From JAGTVG01 sp964543195 (lineage in GTDB: Bacteria > Bacteroidota > Bacteroidia > Cytophagales > Cyclobacteriaceae), in assembly GCA_964543195.1 (NCBI GenBank), contig CAZIXF010000019.1:22004-86003 (forward strand): a DNA stretch of 64,000 bases, written 5' to 3'. Shown piece by piece: positions 35,570 through 44,572 of this stretch. The position numbers were made by a program, and so were the translations under genes. The notes under the pieces were generated by a model, which was not told the origin of the DNA, ran no database searches, and saw only the letters and a program-made list of their open reading frames with translations. How positions within the stretch are numbered: the stretch's first letter is position 1; every line of letters starts with the position of its first letter.

Positions 35570-36583
35570 GTGAACCTGTTTACTGTTGACCATAAAGTAC
35601 GTTTTCTCAAAGATCCCGGAAATTATCCGTCCACTCCTTCCGGCATTGAAGCAAAGGAAACCCACATGTCATGGATCTTTTTGACCGATAAATATGCCTA
35701 CAAGCTTAAAAAACCCGTTAAATACAGCTTCCTCGATTTCAGCACAGTTGAACTGAGAAGAGAAAACGCCCAACGTGAAGTAGATCTGAACAGCCGCCTG
35801 TCACCGCAGACCTATATCGGAGTAGTGCCATTAACCCTGAGGGAGGAGGATAAATTGATGCTGGATGGAGAGGATAAACCCGTGGATTATCTTGTTAAAA
35901 TGCACCGGCTGCCGGAAGAAAGAATGCTTGATCATCTGATCGAAAAAAGCCGCGTAGAACCGGGTCTGGTTAAGGAAGCCGCATCCAGGTTGATCAGGTT
36001 TTACGCCGACAGTCAATCAGAAAAAATCGGAGGGGAGACATACTTTGCGAGGATCCGTGAAGAATTACTGGAGAATTTTTCCGAACTAAACCGCCTGAAG
36101 GCATTTTATTCGAATGAGTTGATCCACCGTAATTTCGATTCCCTCAGCGAGAGCCTGGATTACCTCAGTGAACTGATCCGGTCAAGAGCGGATAACGGCC
36201 GGATACTTGAGGGGCATGGCGATCTTAAGCCCGACCATATCTGCCTGGTCGATGAACCGGTGATCTTTGATTGCCTGGAGTTCAATAAAAAATTGCGCAC
36301 GGTGGATCCGCTGGATGAATTTGCCTATCTCGAGATCGAATGTGCCCAAAAGGGAAATGCCAATATAGCCGGTATTTTTATAGAAATGTATTGTAACCGG
36401 TTGAACGACCGTTGTCATGATCCCTTATATCATTTCTACAAGGCGAAAAGAGCCTGGTTGAGGTCCCGGCTGGCGACCGCTCATCTTGAAGAAGATCAAT
36501 ACAGCCGGAAACGTAAATGGATTGAAAAAACGGACTGGTATCTAAAAAAATGCAGGGTCGAGCTGGAGGAGCTGCAAAATTAG
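35570..36583 (+). CDS. Phosphotransferase (aminoglycoside-kinase-like, COG2187 type)
   Basis: A 337-residue kinase-fold protein starting at GTG 35570, just after an AAAAGG ribosome-binding-like stretch. The N-lobe has ETHMSWIFLTDKYAYKLKKPVKY, with the Lys of the ATP-binding strand. The catalytic loop is EGHGDLKPDHICL (the HGDLxxxH type of APH kinases) and the metal-binding segment is VIFDCLEFN. It corresponds to the kinase half of two-domain COG2187 proteins, in which an AAA-type ATPase half usually follows; here that half is missing. The substrate is unknown, and the name does not imply drug resistance. Confidence 0.78.
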   Translation: MNLFTVDHKVRFLKDPGNYPSTPSGIEAKETHMSWIFLTDKYAYKLKKPVKYSFLDFSTVELRRENAQREVDLNSRLSPQTYIGVVPLTLREEDKLMLDGEDKPVDYLVKMHRLPEERMLDHLIEKSRVEPGLVKEAASRLIRFYADSQSEKIGGETYFARIREELLENFSELNRLKAFYSNELIHRNFDSLSESLDYLSELIRSRADNGRILEGHGDLKPDHICLVDEPVIFDCLEFNKKLRTVDPLDEFAYLEIECAQKGNANIAGIFIEMYCNRLNDRCHDPLYHFYKAKRAWLRSRLATAHLEEDQYSRKRKWIEKTDWYLKKCRVELEELQN

Positions 36584-36677
36584 GAAAATAGGTTCGAGAA
36601 CCATATAACCTCAGCAACCTCTACAAAACGTCGTTCAGGAGGAATCAATAACGACGTGGTAACCCCCAATCCAGAAA

Positions 36678-36716
36678 CGTCATCGCGAGACGAGCCAAAA
36701 CGGGTCGTGGCAAATC
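36678..36716. repeat. REP-like palindromic remnant
   Basis: The sequence opens CGTCATCGCGAGACGAG and ends GGGTCGTGGCAAATC, with near-complementary arms ACGAGCC/GGGTCGT around AAAAC. The phrase 'CGTCAT(C/T)GCGAG ... CGTGGCAA(A/T)C' is a common form of dispersed bacterial intergenic palindromes. Only one copy was found in the window. Confidence 0.5.
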
Positions 36717-36800
36717 CCCTAAAAGGAAACCAAATCCCCAACCGAAGACTCCTACGCCCTCCTGCCGTCGGGCTCTGAGTGACGGTCCTGAACTGCACGA

Positions 36801-36910
36801 CACATCACCACAACTCCACATCACCACAACTCCACAACTCCACAACTCCACATCTCCACAACTCCACATCATCAAAACACCACATCACCACATCACCACA
36901 TCACCACATC
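36801..36910. repeat. C/A-rich degenerate tandem array
   Basis: Repeated 8-10-base phrases (CCACAACT, CCACATCA, CCACATCT) run for about 110 bp. A shorter ATCACCAA array at 37083-37107 is of the same kind. Confidence 0.8.
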
Positions 36911-37187
36911 TCAAATCCCGTCCGTCGATACATCCCACCTCCGGCGTGACATTCTGGACTGATTGCGATACAATAAATCTCCATCTCCCGTCTCCGGTCC
37001 CCGGTCTCCCGTCTTCCATGTAAAGCCCGTCCGATACTGCCTTCCTTCGTCAGGCATCTCAGGACTGATTGTGTTTCACAACATCACCAAATCACCAAAT
37101 CACCAAATAAATTTAAATCACTCATTTCCCGCCTTGTGCGGGATCAAGCCGTAGACATGACATTCATTCTCAAATCATAAATAAATT

Positions 37188-38168
37188 CTACTCCCCCTCC
37201 CACATCTCTTCAAGTGCAGTGCCGTCAATGATATGACGGATCGCTTCCGCAAAAACAGGCGCCGCATCCAGTATGGTGATCTTTTTTTCCAGTAAAGATC
37301 GGTCCAGTTTGACCGGTTTAACGGTGTTGGTCACCAGGATCTGATCCAGGGCATCGGTATCCAGTTTTTCGTTCGCTCCCCCGGAAAACACGCCATGCGT
37401 CACAGCGGCAATCACTTTTCCGGCACCCCTTTCTTTAATTGCTTTCCCGGCCTTCACAAGCGTCGTCCCGCTGCTTATCATATCGTCATACACAATTACC
37501 TGTTTACCCTCTACATCACCAACCACCACCTCACCACTGACTTCTCCACCACTCCTTTTTTTCTCCATAAAAACCAGCGGGATATCCCTGTTAAGCCGGT
37601 TACGTAAAGTTGTTCGCAGGGATTCGGCCCTCTTCACACCTCCCACATCGGGCGACATCACTGCCACATCATCCCTCCCGGCAATCTCAAGAAAATGATC
37701 GATGAAAAGATTCTCAGCCTTTAGATGATCGGTAAGGATGCCAAACGCATTCTGGTAGGCCTGAATATTATGGACATCCATGGTTACATAATGGTCCGTG
37801 CCCACAGCCTCGAACATCTTGGCGAGGTATTTCAGGCTTAACGGATCACGGTGTTTGGTCTTACGGTCTTTCCGGGCAAAAGCTGTATAAGGAACGATGG
37901 CCGTTACTTTGGAGGCTGCCGCATCTTTGAGCGATCCGATCAGATAAAGCAACTTGACCAGCTTATCGTTCACACTGGCCCCGGGTTCGCTGAAAAGCGA
38001 CTCGATCACAAAACAATGCCGGTTACGCACGTTCTCAAGAGAGCGGATCTTGAATTCACCATCCTCAAAATTCCTTTCCTTTAAACCGGCCAGGGGCTTG
38101 TTCAGTTGTCCGGCTATTTTCTTACCAAAATATCCGGAGGTATCGATAGCAAATAATGTATAGTCCAT
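37188..38168 (-). CDS. Ribose-phosphate pyrophosphokinase-like protein (divergent)
   Basis: A 326-residue protein with the two-domain PRPP synthetase layout. Recognisable landmarks are DGEFKIRSLENVRNRHCFVI, VPYTAFARKDRKTKHRDPLSLK (the catalytic loop; classical enzymes read YARQDR), TMDVHNIQAYQNAF (classical DLHxxQ), SPDVGGVKRAE, and the PRPP-binding VIVYDDMISSGTTL with two acidic residues and T-rich loop. The substitutions show it is not the housekeeping Prs but a divergent paralogue. It should make PRPP from ribose-5-phosphate and ATP if active. It converges on the phosphotransferase gene across a repeat-rich gap. Confidence 0.82.
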   Translation of the reverse strand: MDYTLFAIDTSGYFGKKIAGQLNKPLAGLKERNFEDGEFKIRSLENVRNRHCFVIESLFSEPGASVNDKLVKLLYLIGSLKDAAASKVTAIVPYTAFARKDRKTKHRDPLSLKYLAKMFEAVGTDHYVTMDVHNIQAYQNAFGILTDHLKAENLFIDHFLEIAGRDDVAVMSPDVGGVKRAESLRTTLRNRLNRDIPLVFMEKKRSGGEVSGEVVVGDVEGKQVIVYDDMISSGTTLVKAGKAIKERGAGKVIAAVTHGVFSGGANEKLDTDALDQILVTNTVKPVKLDRSLLEKKITILDAAPVFAEAIRHIIDGTALEEMWEGE

Positions 38169-38297
38169 TTTTTAAAAAGAAATTATACTGAAAGATTGTT
38201 CTTAACACAAAAGATCGATCAATGAAAATATTTTTTGTTCATAAAAAAGATGTTATCCTCATATCCCGGGAAATTTACCGGTACATCAATTTAGAAT

Positions 38298-38317
38298 TAT
38301 ACCTTATTTAAGGTATA
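38298..38317. promoter_or_regulatory. 20-bp perfect palindrome, operator-like
   Basis: The arms TATACCTTA and TAAGGTATA are perfectly complementary, separated by TT. It lies 130 bp upstream of the minus-strand prs-like gene and 138 bp before the KaiC remnant, in otherwise A+T-rich non-coding DNA. Confidence 0.45.
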
Positions 38318-38454
38318 CAAAATGACGTTAATTAAATTAAAATAGCGAAGAAATCAGTTATTTGTCGTAAAAATTTTGACTATGAGGAGAAGTTACCTAA
38401 TTTACACTTTTTGAAACAGGAAGATTTTTGCACACTTTTAGCTGATAATGCCAC

Positions 38455-38721
38455 GTGGCTTTCGAACTGATAAAGTCACCATCCGGAATACCCGGGCTGA
38501 ATGCTATATTGAGAGGAGGATTCCCTACGGAACGCACCACGTTGATCCATGGGGGAACCGGGTCCGGTAAAACGGTTTTAGGTATCCAGATCCTTGTATC
38601 TGGAGCCCGGGAAGGCCAACCGATCATCAAACGGATCATCGAAAAACATGGGGGCAGGATCTGGGCGGAGAGTCAACCTGGTAAAGGAGCCACCTTTTAT
38701 TTTACTCTTCCGGAAAATTAG
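38455..38721 (+). pseudogene. Fused remnant: KaiC-type ATPase start joined to histidine kinase end
   Basis: An 88-codon frame from GTG 38455. Residues 1-55 are the N-terminus of a KaiC/RadA-like ATPase (SGIPGLNAILRGGFPTERTTL, Walker A GGTGSGKT, then LVSGAREGQP). From residue about 57 the sequence is the C-terminal end of a histidine-kinase ATPase domain: IIKRIIEKHGGRIWAESQ followed by GKGATFYFTLP, the G2 box and last strand. The middle of both proteins is missing, so an internal deletion has joined two neighbouring genes in frame. KaiC-like proteins next to histidine kinases are common, which supports this origin. A functional product is unlikely. Confidence 0.8.
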
Positions 38722-38755
38722 ATTGTTCCCGGAGTGTTCACCTTAACCTACCGGT

Positions 38756-39832
38756 TTATCTTTCCTCTAAAAGACGGTCGGTTTTTTGTTGCCGCCGGAT
38801 AATGATACCGGCAAGCACATCGTACATCTTCCTTATTTCGGACTCCTCGCTCCGTGCAAAATTCATCACCGCAGTTCCTCCTTCATAATAAGCTACGGCC
38901 ACATGATCCCATATCCCGTACTGCCGGAAAGAATCAATATAACTGTAAAACCGCTTTCTGAACCCGGGTTGCTTCGCCCTGTTATCAAATTCGAATTCCA
39001 GGCCCATGCCGTGTGTGCGGGCAAATGAAATGGCATCGCTCAGGCGTGTATCGGGTATTTCGGCATTGAAAAAATGATTGGGTTGCTGGTAGGCGCAATC
39101 AAATCCATGGTCTTCCCAGTCAGCAGCTCCATTGGCTTTCCAGTAGGGTATCCAGAAAAATTTTAATTTCTTTTTGTGTAGATATTCCGAAATGAACGGT
39201 AACAGACCGGCTGCTTCAGCGCTATGCTCAGCCACCCAGTAAAAGCCAGCAAGTTCAAGATTCCCGGGGTTCGCATCCCGCCAGTATTCCAGGGCCAGAT
39301 CGATATACCATCGGCAGGCACTCAACCTGTGTTTATGATCGGCAAAATCCATTCTTTCCCCATCGATGCTGCCCCAGTCACCGAAGCCCGATATAGGTTC
39401 GGGAAGGGTCAGGACCACTTTCCTTTTGCGTAAAGGAGTATGGCCGTGCCTTGCAAGACTATCGAGAAGATCATTAAGGGCATCGACGGCTTTATCTTTT
39501 TCAAAATTCCGATTGAGCAACCATTCCCATTGTATTTTGCCGGCCGGTTTCTGGTTATAACCCTGGGCATATTCATACCCCCTGTTGTCTTTGAATTCAA
39601 TAAAAAGAAATCCGTCAAAAAGCCATTCCGGACTTTCTTGGGTGCTCTTCCTGAACACATAGGGCCGGAAATCATCCACAGTCCATTCAGGGCGGTGGGT
39701 ACCGCCCAGGTAAATCAATACCAGATCCGTAATGCCGGCATTGGAAGTATCGGCAAGGGGCAGGTAATCCTGCGAAATTAGCGGCCGGGAAAAAGTTAAA
39801 ATGAATACAAATAAAAGAAATGATGATCGCAT
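38756..39832 (-). CDS. DUF4855 domain exported protein
   Basis: 358 residues from the ATG at 39832; a longer TTG-start form is rejected. The signal peptide MRSSFLLFVFILTFSRPLIS-Q is clear. The mature part begins TDLVLIYLGGTHRPEWTVDDFRPYV, the typical start of DUF4855. It continues with FLFIEFKDNRGYEYAQGY, LTLPEPISGFGDWGS and LAGFYWVAEHSAEAAGL, a TIM-barrel-like pattern reminiscent of glycoside hydrolases. DUF4855 proteins are found with polysaccharide-degradation genes. It is the last gene of the minus-strand catabolic island, 89 bp downstream of another exported glycosidase-like protein. Confidence 0.78.
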   Translation of the reverse strand: MRSSFLLFVFILTFSRPLISQDYLPLADTSNAGITDLVLIYLGGTHRPEWTVDDFRPYVFRKSTQESPEWLFDGFLFIEFKDNRGYEYAQGYNQKPAGKIQWEWLLNRNFEKDKAVDALNDLLDSLARHGHTPLRKRKVVLTLPEPISGFGDWGSIDGERMDFADHKHRLSACRWYIDLALEYWRDANPGNLELAGFYWVAEHSAEAAGLLPFISEYLHKKKLKFFWIPYWKANGAADWEDHGFDCAYQQPNHFFNAEIPDTRLSDAISFARTHGMGLEFEFDNRAKQPGFRKRFYSYIDSFRQYGIWDHVAVAYYEGGTAVMNFARSEESEIRKMYDVLAGIIIRRQQKTDRLLEER

Positions 39833-39921
39833 AATTATTATAGAGATAAAGAGCAATCCGTCAGGATTACAGGTTTAATGAAAAATGGTGGAAGCAACTC
39901 CACCACGGAATAAACGTTAAG

Positions 39922-41592
39922 TCATACACCGATCGCTACGAGTGTACGTGGCGGAATGGAATTAAGGATCAGATCCTTTTCACTGAATTCATAGTCTACT
40001 TCCACATCCCGGGGAAGGGTAAGCCGGACATCCCCTTTGACAGGGAATTCCGTCCTGAGGTTTACTTTCACTTCCCTGTCGTTGAAATTTTCAATAACTA
40101 TAAGATCATCCCCGATAAGGTATAAGGCCACCATGCCCGGAGCATCCATACTAATACCCAGCGGAGCCAGTAATTTGTTCCGGTTTGCATTGAGCTCCTC
40201 ACGGCTGAATTTCAGGATATTCTTTGGATCTACATTCACATCAAGCACACTCAGATTATCATAATGCTCTACATTATCCAGAAGCGCGGCAAGGCCATCC
40301 GTGATCAATACAGGCTTATCCTCCTCAAGCATACCGATAAGTTTTTCTTCAAAAGCTGGGTCCTTCAGGGCCTGGATGGAAAAAAATGCGGATTGCGCCC
40401 CGGTGTTGATCTTGCCGGCAGGGACCAGTGGAATTCCGGTCATCCCAACAAAATCATAAATATAAGCATCGGCATCCCTTCCTGATGCTGTACTTTCCGG
40501 ATCAGGACTGAAGGGTTCACTGTTGGGCGGTTTTACCGTATGAACTCCTTTAATGGGCTTATCGCGCACCATTCCGGCCAGTTCGAACAATCCCGGCAAT
40601 TCACCTTTAAGGGCCTCGATATCGGCAATACCCGTTCCCTGTCTCTGGCCATAGGTATTCGTTTCCCTGGTGAGCCCTCCATAGGAAAAAAGCATCATTT
40701 CCTTTGCATCGGCCAGCACGGTCTGACGCGCTTGTTCAAGATAGGTTTTGGAAGTAGTGCCCAGGGCATCGAACCATCCTCCTCCCGTTTTCTCTCCACC
40801 GATTTCACCCAGCCAGCGCATAATAAAATATCCTTCGTACTGCGGTGTGTTCAACCCTGGTGTATTATTCACAAAATCGTTGTCTCTAGTTTCCGTGCCT
40901 ACCCAGATGATGTCAAATAATTCCGTCTGTTCATCGACGACATATCCCCTCCTGTGAAAATAATCGTACCATTGCGGGAATTTATTGATGACCTTAACAT
41001 CCGGATTTACGGATCGTGCCGGTTTCAGGATATAATCCCTGCTGATCTCTACCATCAGATCACACCTGTAATCCGACCAGCTTTGGTCCCCTTTAGCCTC
41101 CACACATTCTTCACATTCACAATCGGTAAAAAGAAAATCATCGATCATGATCGTGTCGAACATCGAGGCCGTATATTCAAAGATCCTGATGAGCTCTTTC
41201 TTTGTTTCTTCACTGGTATAACAAGAAACAATGTATCCTGTGGAAGTTTTTTTACCCATATTCACCGTGGTCACACAACCGGAAGCTTCAATGCCGGCTT
41301 CTTCAAATTTGTTTTTCGCGTTCATAAGCGTTTCTCTTTCCGCAGTATACCCCCGGAACGATTCGATAAATACCCTTGTGATGCCTGCATCCTTACACCA
41401 GGTGATCGCACTGTCCAGACCGGCTTCCGACGAAAGTTTATCCCGTACATCGTGGGCGGTAAAGATCGTCGATATGCGGAGTAGATCCTTTTTCTCATTG
41501 GCCAGCTCCCAAAGCGTTGGCGGTTCACAGGCCGTAAAAAGCATTAAAATGAGGGATAGGAAAATAGAAGAAGTCAAGGCAATTTTTTTCAT
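39922..41592 (-). CDS. Putative glycosidase-like lipoprotein
   Basis: 556 residues from the ATG at 41592, with a lipoprotein signal ending LFTAC (lipid-anchored Cys at about 22). The N-terminal domain (about 40-330) has a TIM-barrel rhythm: ITRVFIESFRG, FDTIMIDDFLFTDCECEECVEA with a Cys cluster, and FDIIWVGTETRDND. Carboxylate pairs at strand ends are suited to a glycoside hydrolase. The C-terminal part is beta-rich (GDVRLTLPRDVEVDY). No exact family was recognised. The neighbourhood of sulfatases and sugar oxidoreductases supports a role in carbohydrate breakdown. Confidence 0.6.
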   Translation of the reverse strand: MKKIALTSSIFLSLILMLFTACEPPTLWELANEKKDLLRISTIFTAHDVRDKLSSEAGLDSAITWCKDAGITRVFIESFRGYTAERETLMNAKNKFEEAGIEASGCVTTVNMGKKTSTGYIVSCYTSEETKKELIRIFEYTASMFDTIMIDDFLFTDCECEECVEAKGDQSWSDYRCDLMVEISRDYILKPARSVNPDVKVINKFPQWYDYFHRRGYVVDEQTELFDIIWVGTETRDNDFVNNTPGLNTPQYEGYFIMRWLGEIGGEKTGGGWFDALGTTSKTYLEQARQTVLADAKEMMLFSYGGLTRETNTYGQRQGTGIADIEALKGELPGLFELAGMVRDKPIKGVHTVKPPNSEPFSPDPESTASGRDADAYIYDFVGMTGIPLVPAGKINTGAQSAFFSIQALKDPAFEEKLIGMLEEDKPVLITDGLAALLDNVEHYDNLSVLDVNVDPKNILKFSREELNANRNKLLAPLGISMDAPGMVALYLIGDDLIVIENFNDREVKVNLRTEFPVKGDVRLTLPRDVEVDYEFSEKDLILNSIPPRTLVAIGV

Positions 41593-41857
41593 AGTCAATC
41601 CTGTTTTAAAAAAATGTTTTAACTTTCACGGAATGATCAGGGAAAATCCGGATGTTTAAAAATGTAATATATCCTTTTCCGTCCGGCCTAGTTACAAAAA
41701 AATAGTAATCAATACAAAGTCAGATGACAATTTCATTTTCGAATCGGGCAATAATTCAGGGAGTGGGTCATAATACTTTAACCAGACAATATTTCCAGGG
41801 CCGGGCCATAATCCATGAGAATTTAACAGTTTTGAATAAAAAAATAAAAAAGGCAAT

Positions 41858-42865
41858 ATGAATGCTCCGAACAACAAAATCAGGTGGGGGATAATCGGCG
41901 CCGGTGATGTCTGTGAAGTGAAAAGCGGCCCTGCCTTTCAAAAAGCCAGGGATTCAGCATTGGTGGCCGTTATGAGGAGGAATGCCGGGAAAGCCGCAGA
42001 TTATGCAAAAAGACACGGGGTGCCGAAATGGTATGACGATGCCGGTAAACTCATCCATGACCCGGATGTAAATGCTGTATATATCGCGACACCTCCGGAT
42101 TTCCATATGGAATATACGCTCAAAGCAGCAAAGGCTGGCAAACCGGTATATGTCGAAAAACCAATGGCCCGGAATTATGAAGAATGCGTGGCCATGATCG
42201 AGGCCTGTCAGGAAGCTGATGTCCCGCTTTATGTAGCCTATTACCGGAGAAGGCTGCCTAACTTTTTAAAGATACAAGAACTGGTTAACACCTGGGCAAT
42301 TGGCGATATCCGATTTGTGGATATAAAACTGATTAAATCGCTTCACCCGGATATAATCGCGGCCTCTAAAAATAAAGATAACTGGCGGGTTTTTCCGGAG
42401 ATTGCCGGCGGCGGATATTTTTATGACCTGGCCTCACACCAGCTCGACTTCCTCGATTACCTGTTTGGCCCGGTTACTGAAGCCCAGGGTTATGCATTCA
42501 ATCAGGCCGGTGTTTATCCCGCGGAAGATATTGTTACAGGTTCCTTTTATTTTGAAAACGGTGTAGCCGGGCAGGGAGTATGGTGTTTCACCTCCTCTGA
42601 CGTATCGGAAAAAGAAGTTAGTACGATTGTAGGAAGTCATGGCGAGATCCGTTTTTCTTATTTCGGTGGATGGACAGTCACCCTGATGGCAGAAGGAAAG
42701 AAAGAGGAAGTTTTTACTTTTGACCCTCCCGTCCATATCCAGCAGCCTCTTATACAGACAATAGTTGATGAGCTGCTTGGGCGAGGAGAGTGTCCCAGTA
42801 CCGGCATCAGTGGTGCCCGCACCAACCGGGTGATGGAATGGATCTGCAACCGGGTTGACCGGTAA
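41858..42865 (+). CDS. Gfo/Idh/MocA family oxidoreductase (cytosolic)
   Basis: A 335-residue NAD(P)-dependent dehydrogenase. The Rossmann motif GIIGAGDVCEVKSGPAF is at about residue 9, NAVYIATPPDFH follows, and PVYVEKPMARN provides the EKP catalytic/cofactor motif. The C-terminal domain has the GGGYFYDLASHQLDFLDYLFG segment with the catalytic His. No signal is present. It is the only plus-strand gene in the island and is divergent from the lipoprotein gene. It could oxidise a sugar or inositol-like product delivered by the exported enzymes; the substrate is not determinable. Confidence 0.88.
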   Translation: MNAPNNKIRWGIIGAGDVCEVKSGPAFQKARDSALVAVMRRNAGKAADYAKRHGVPKWYDDAGKLIHDPDVNAVYIATPPDFHMEYTLKAAKAGKPVYVEKPMARNYEECVAMIEACQEADVPLYVAYYRRRLPNFLKIQELVNTWAIGDIRFVDIKLIKSLHPDIIAASKNKDNWRVFPEIAGGGYFYDLASHQLDFLDYLFGPVTEAQGYAFNQAGVYPAEDIVTGSFYFENGVAGQGVWCFTSSDVSEKEVSTIVGSHGEIRFSYFGGWTVTLMAEGKKEEVFTFDPPVHIQQPLIQTIVDELLGRGECPSTGISGARTNRVMEWICNRVDR

Positions 42866-42962
42866 AAAAGCTCATTTCCAGGAGCGTATTACACTCATTT
42901 ATACACTTCCTGTCCTGAACTCGAGATGGATCTGCTTGTTTTTTTCTCCGCGACTTATATCC

Positions 42963-42984
42963 TGATCCCGCCCAGGCGGGATCA
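42963..42984. terminator. Hairpin between convergent genes
   Basis: TGATCCCGCC pairs with GGCGGGATCA around a two-base turn. T- or A-rich runs flank it on both sides (TTTTTTC near 42940 and GCGAAAAAA from 42985), so it can act for both the oxidoreductase gene (plus) and the sulfatase gene (minus). Confidence 0.6.
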
Positions 42985-43051
42985 GCGAAAAAATCAAGAT
43001 TGGGAGTCGATCCCCTTTGCGCTCTCTATCCGGAGATTCCCGAAGGATCGC

Positions 43052-44572
43052 TCAGTCCCCCTGTTCTAATCCGGTCCGGGCTTTCCTGCGCGCCGTCTCA
43101 AATCGTTCACGCATCTCAAGAAGGACCTGCCGCTTACCCGGTTCGTCGGCCAGATTTATATACTCCTCCGGATCATTACGGTGATCGTAAAGCTCCTCAT
43201 TATTTGTTCCGGGTTCCTCTCCCCAACGGGTGTACCGCCACCGGCCAGTCCTCAGCGTAGCGCCTTCACCTCCATAACTTATCGTATAAGCCTGTTGCCG
43301 GCCATCCAAAGATCTGTTTCCTTCAAGGCACGGAACCAGGCTTTCCCCCTGAAGTATACGGGGATCTTTTTGGGAAAGGCCACAAAGTTCCGTAAGGGTA
43401 GGATACAGATCAATCAGCTCCACGATCTCCTCACAGGTAATTCCTGCGCTTTTTTCAAATCCGGGAACGGATATGATCATAGGTGCCCGCACGCTTCCTT
43501 CCCATAAACTCACCTTCGACCAGCAATTATGTTCGCCGAGATTATACCCATGGTCGGACAGAAAGATCACGATGGTTTCGTCCCTTATGCCGAGCCTATC
43601 GAGGGCATCCAGCAGCCTGCCGACCTGTCGGTCCATGAACCGAACACTGGCCATATAAGCACTGATGGTCTTCTTTTTCTGCACTTCATTCATCCCCCAT
43701 ATTTTTTCATTCTGGCGGCGAAGTGCCTCCTCCGGAACATCATCTTTTACTACAACAGGAGGTAGTTCCATCTCACCGGCGGGATAGGGATCGAAACAAC
43801 TTTCCGGTGCGATCAGGGGTACATGAGGTCTTACAAGGCCCACGGCCAGAAAAAATGGTGCATCCGGCTTAAGTCTCTGACGATTGGTCCCCTTTTCGGG
43901 AATTTTACCGGTCCGGTTTTCCAGGATGGCAATGGCCTGACTGGCCGCAAGATAATCGGCCTGGGTATCTTCCAGTCCGTCTCTCAGGATCATCCGGGCG
44001 AAATTTGACCCGTAATGATGATTTTTGGGTGATAAGAGTTCCAGTTCACCATCACTCAGGGTCTCCGGCCCCATTACGTCGTAGGCATAGTCCCAGGAAT
44101 CCGGTTCATCGCCGCCGGGAGCGCCCCTTTCGATACCTCCCGGTACACCCATATGGTATATTTTCGAAACACGGGCCGAATAATAGCCGTTTTCACGAAA
44201 GATGCCTGCCATGGATGGATGTTCCGAAAGGGCAGGTGTTTCCAGTTTATAGCTGCCCGGTTCGGCATTATTTCTGAGCACCCCGTTGGTTTCAGGATAT
44301 AAACCACTCATGAACGACGCCCTTGAAGGTCCGCATAAGGGAAACTGACAATAGGCCCTGGAAAAACGAACCCCCTCACCGGCAAGCCGGTCCAGATTGG
44401 GGGTGTGTTTGTTGAGGTCCATGTACGGCCCGATCCGGGTATTGAGGTCGTCGGAGATAATGAGCAGAATGTTGGGCGGGTCTGCCGGTTGTGCTCCCAG
44501 GTTATATGGAAAAAGTAAACAGGCTGCTAGTAATTTCGCTGCTAAACTGAATTTTTTATAAAGAGGTGCCAT
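43052..44572 (-). CDS. Sulfatase (iduronate-2-sulfatase-like)
   Basis: A 506-residue exported sulfatase. The signal peptide ends near NLGAQ. NILLIISDDLNTRIG provides the first metal aspartates (41-42). The formylglycine site is CGPSRASFMSG with Cys80 in the C-x-P-S-R context, which needs a formylglycine-generating enzyme or anSME for activation. GVPGG, FFLAVGLVRPHVPL and IVIFLSDHGYNLGEH complete the active site. The pattern 'CQFPLCGPSR' and 'GLVRPHVP' resembles the S1_7 / iduronate-2-sulfatase branch. It probably removes sulfate from an external glycan. The stop is 186 bp from the convergent oxidoreductase gene. Confidence 0.92.
   Translation of the reverse strand: MAPLYKKFSLAAKLLAACLLFPYNLGAQPADPPNILLIISDDLNTRIGPYMDLNKHTPNLDRLAGEGVRFSRAYCQFPLCGPSRASFMSGLYPETNGVLRNNAEPGSYKLETPALSEHPSMAGIFRENGYYSARVSKIYHMGVPGGIERGAPGGDEPDSWDYAYDVMGPETLSDGELELLSPKNHHYGSNFARMILRDGLEDTQADYLAASQAIAILENRTGKIPEKGTNRQRLKPDAPFFLAVGLVRPHVPLIAPESCFDPYPAGEMELPPVVVKDDVPEEALRRQNEKIWGMNEVQKKKTISAYMASVRFMDRQVGRLLDALDRLGIRDETIVIFLSDHGYNLGEHNCWSKVSLWEGSVRAPMIISVPGFEKSAGITCEEIVELIDLYPTLTELCGLSQKDPRILQGESLVPCLEGNRSLDGRQQAYTISYGGEGATLRTGRWRYTRWGEEPGTNNEELYDHRNDPEEYINLADEPGKRQVLLEMRERFETARRKARTGLEQGD

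Larger units (their letters stand above)
36584..37187. other. Gene-free 604-bp region rich in simple repeats
   Basis: It lies between convergent genes. It holds a hairpin GGTTC-GA-GAACC (36591-36602), a REP-like remnant at about 36678-36716, C/A-rich tandem arrays (36801-36910 and 37083-37107), phrases of the type GGTCTCCGG/CCCGTCTCC near 37000, and a CCCGC-CTTGT-GCGGG hairpin near 37128. Frames crossing it have the low-complexity look of repeat translations. Confidence 0.6.

Noticed and set aside
35570..36583. Aminoglycoside resistance gene
   Set aside because: The kinase fold matches COG2187 housekeeping-type proteins and not known resistance enzymes; there is no resistance or mobile context.
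36645..36875. Minus-strand frame of 76 residues
   Set aside because: The peptide (repeating WSCGDVELWSCG-type) is a translation of the C/A-rich tandem array and REP-like remnant.
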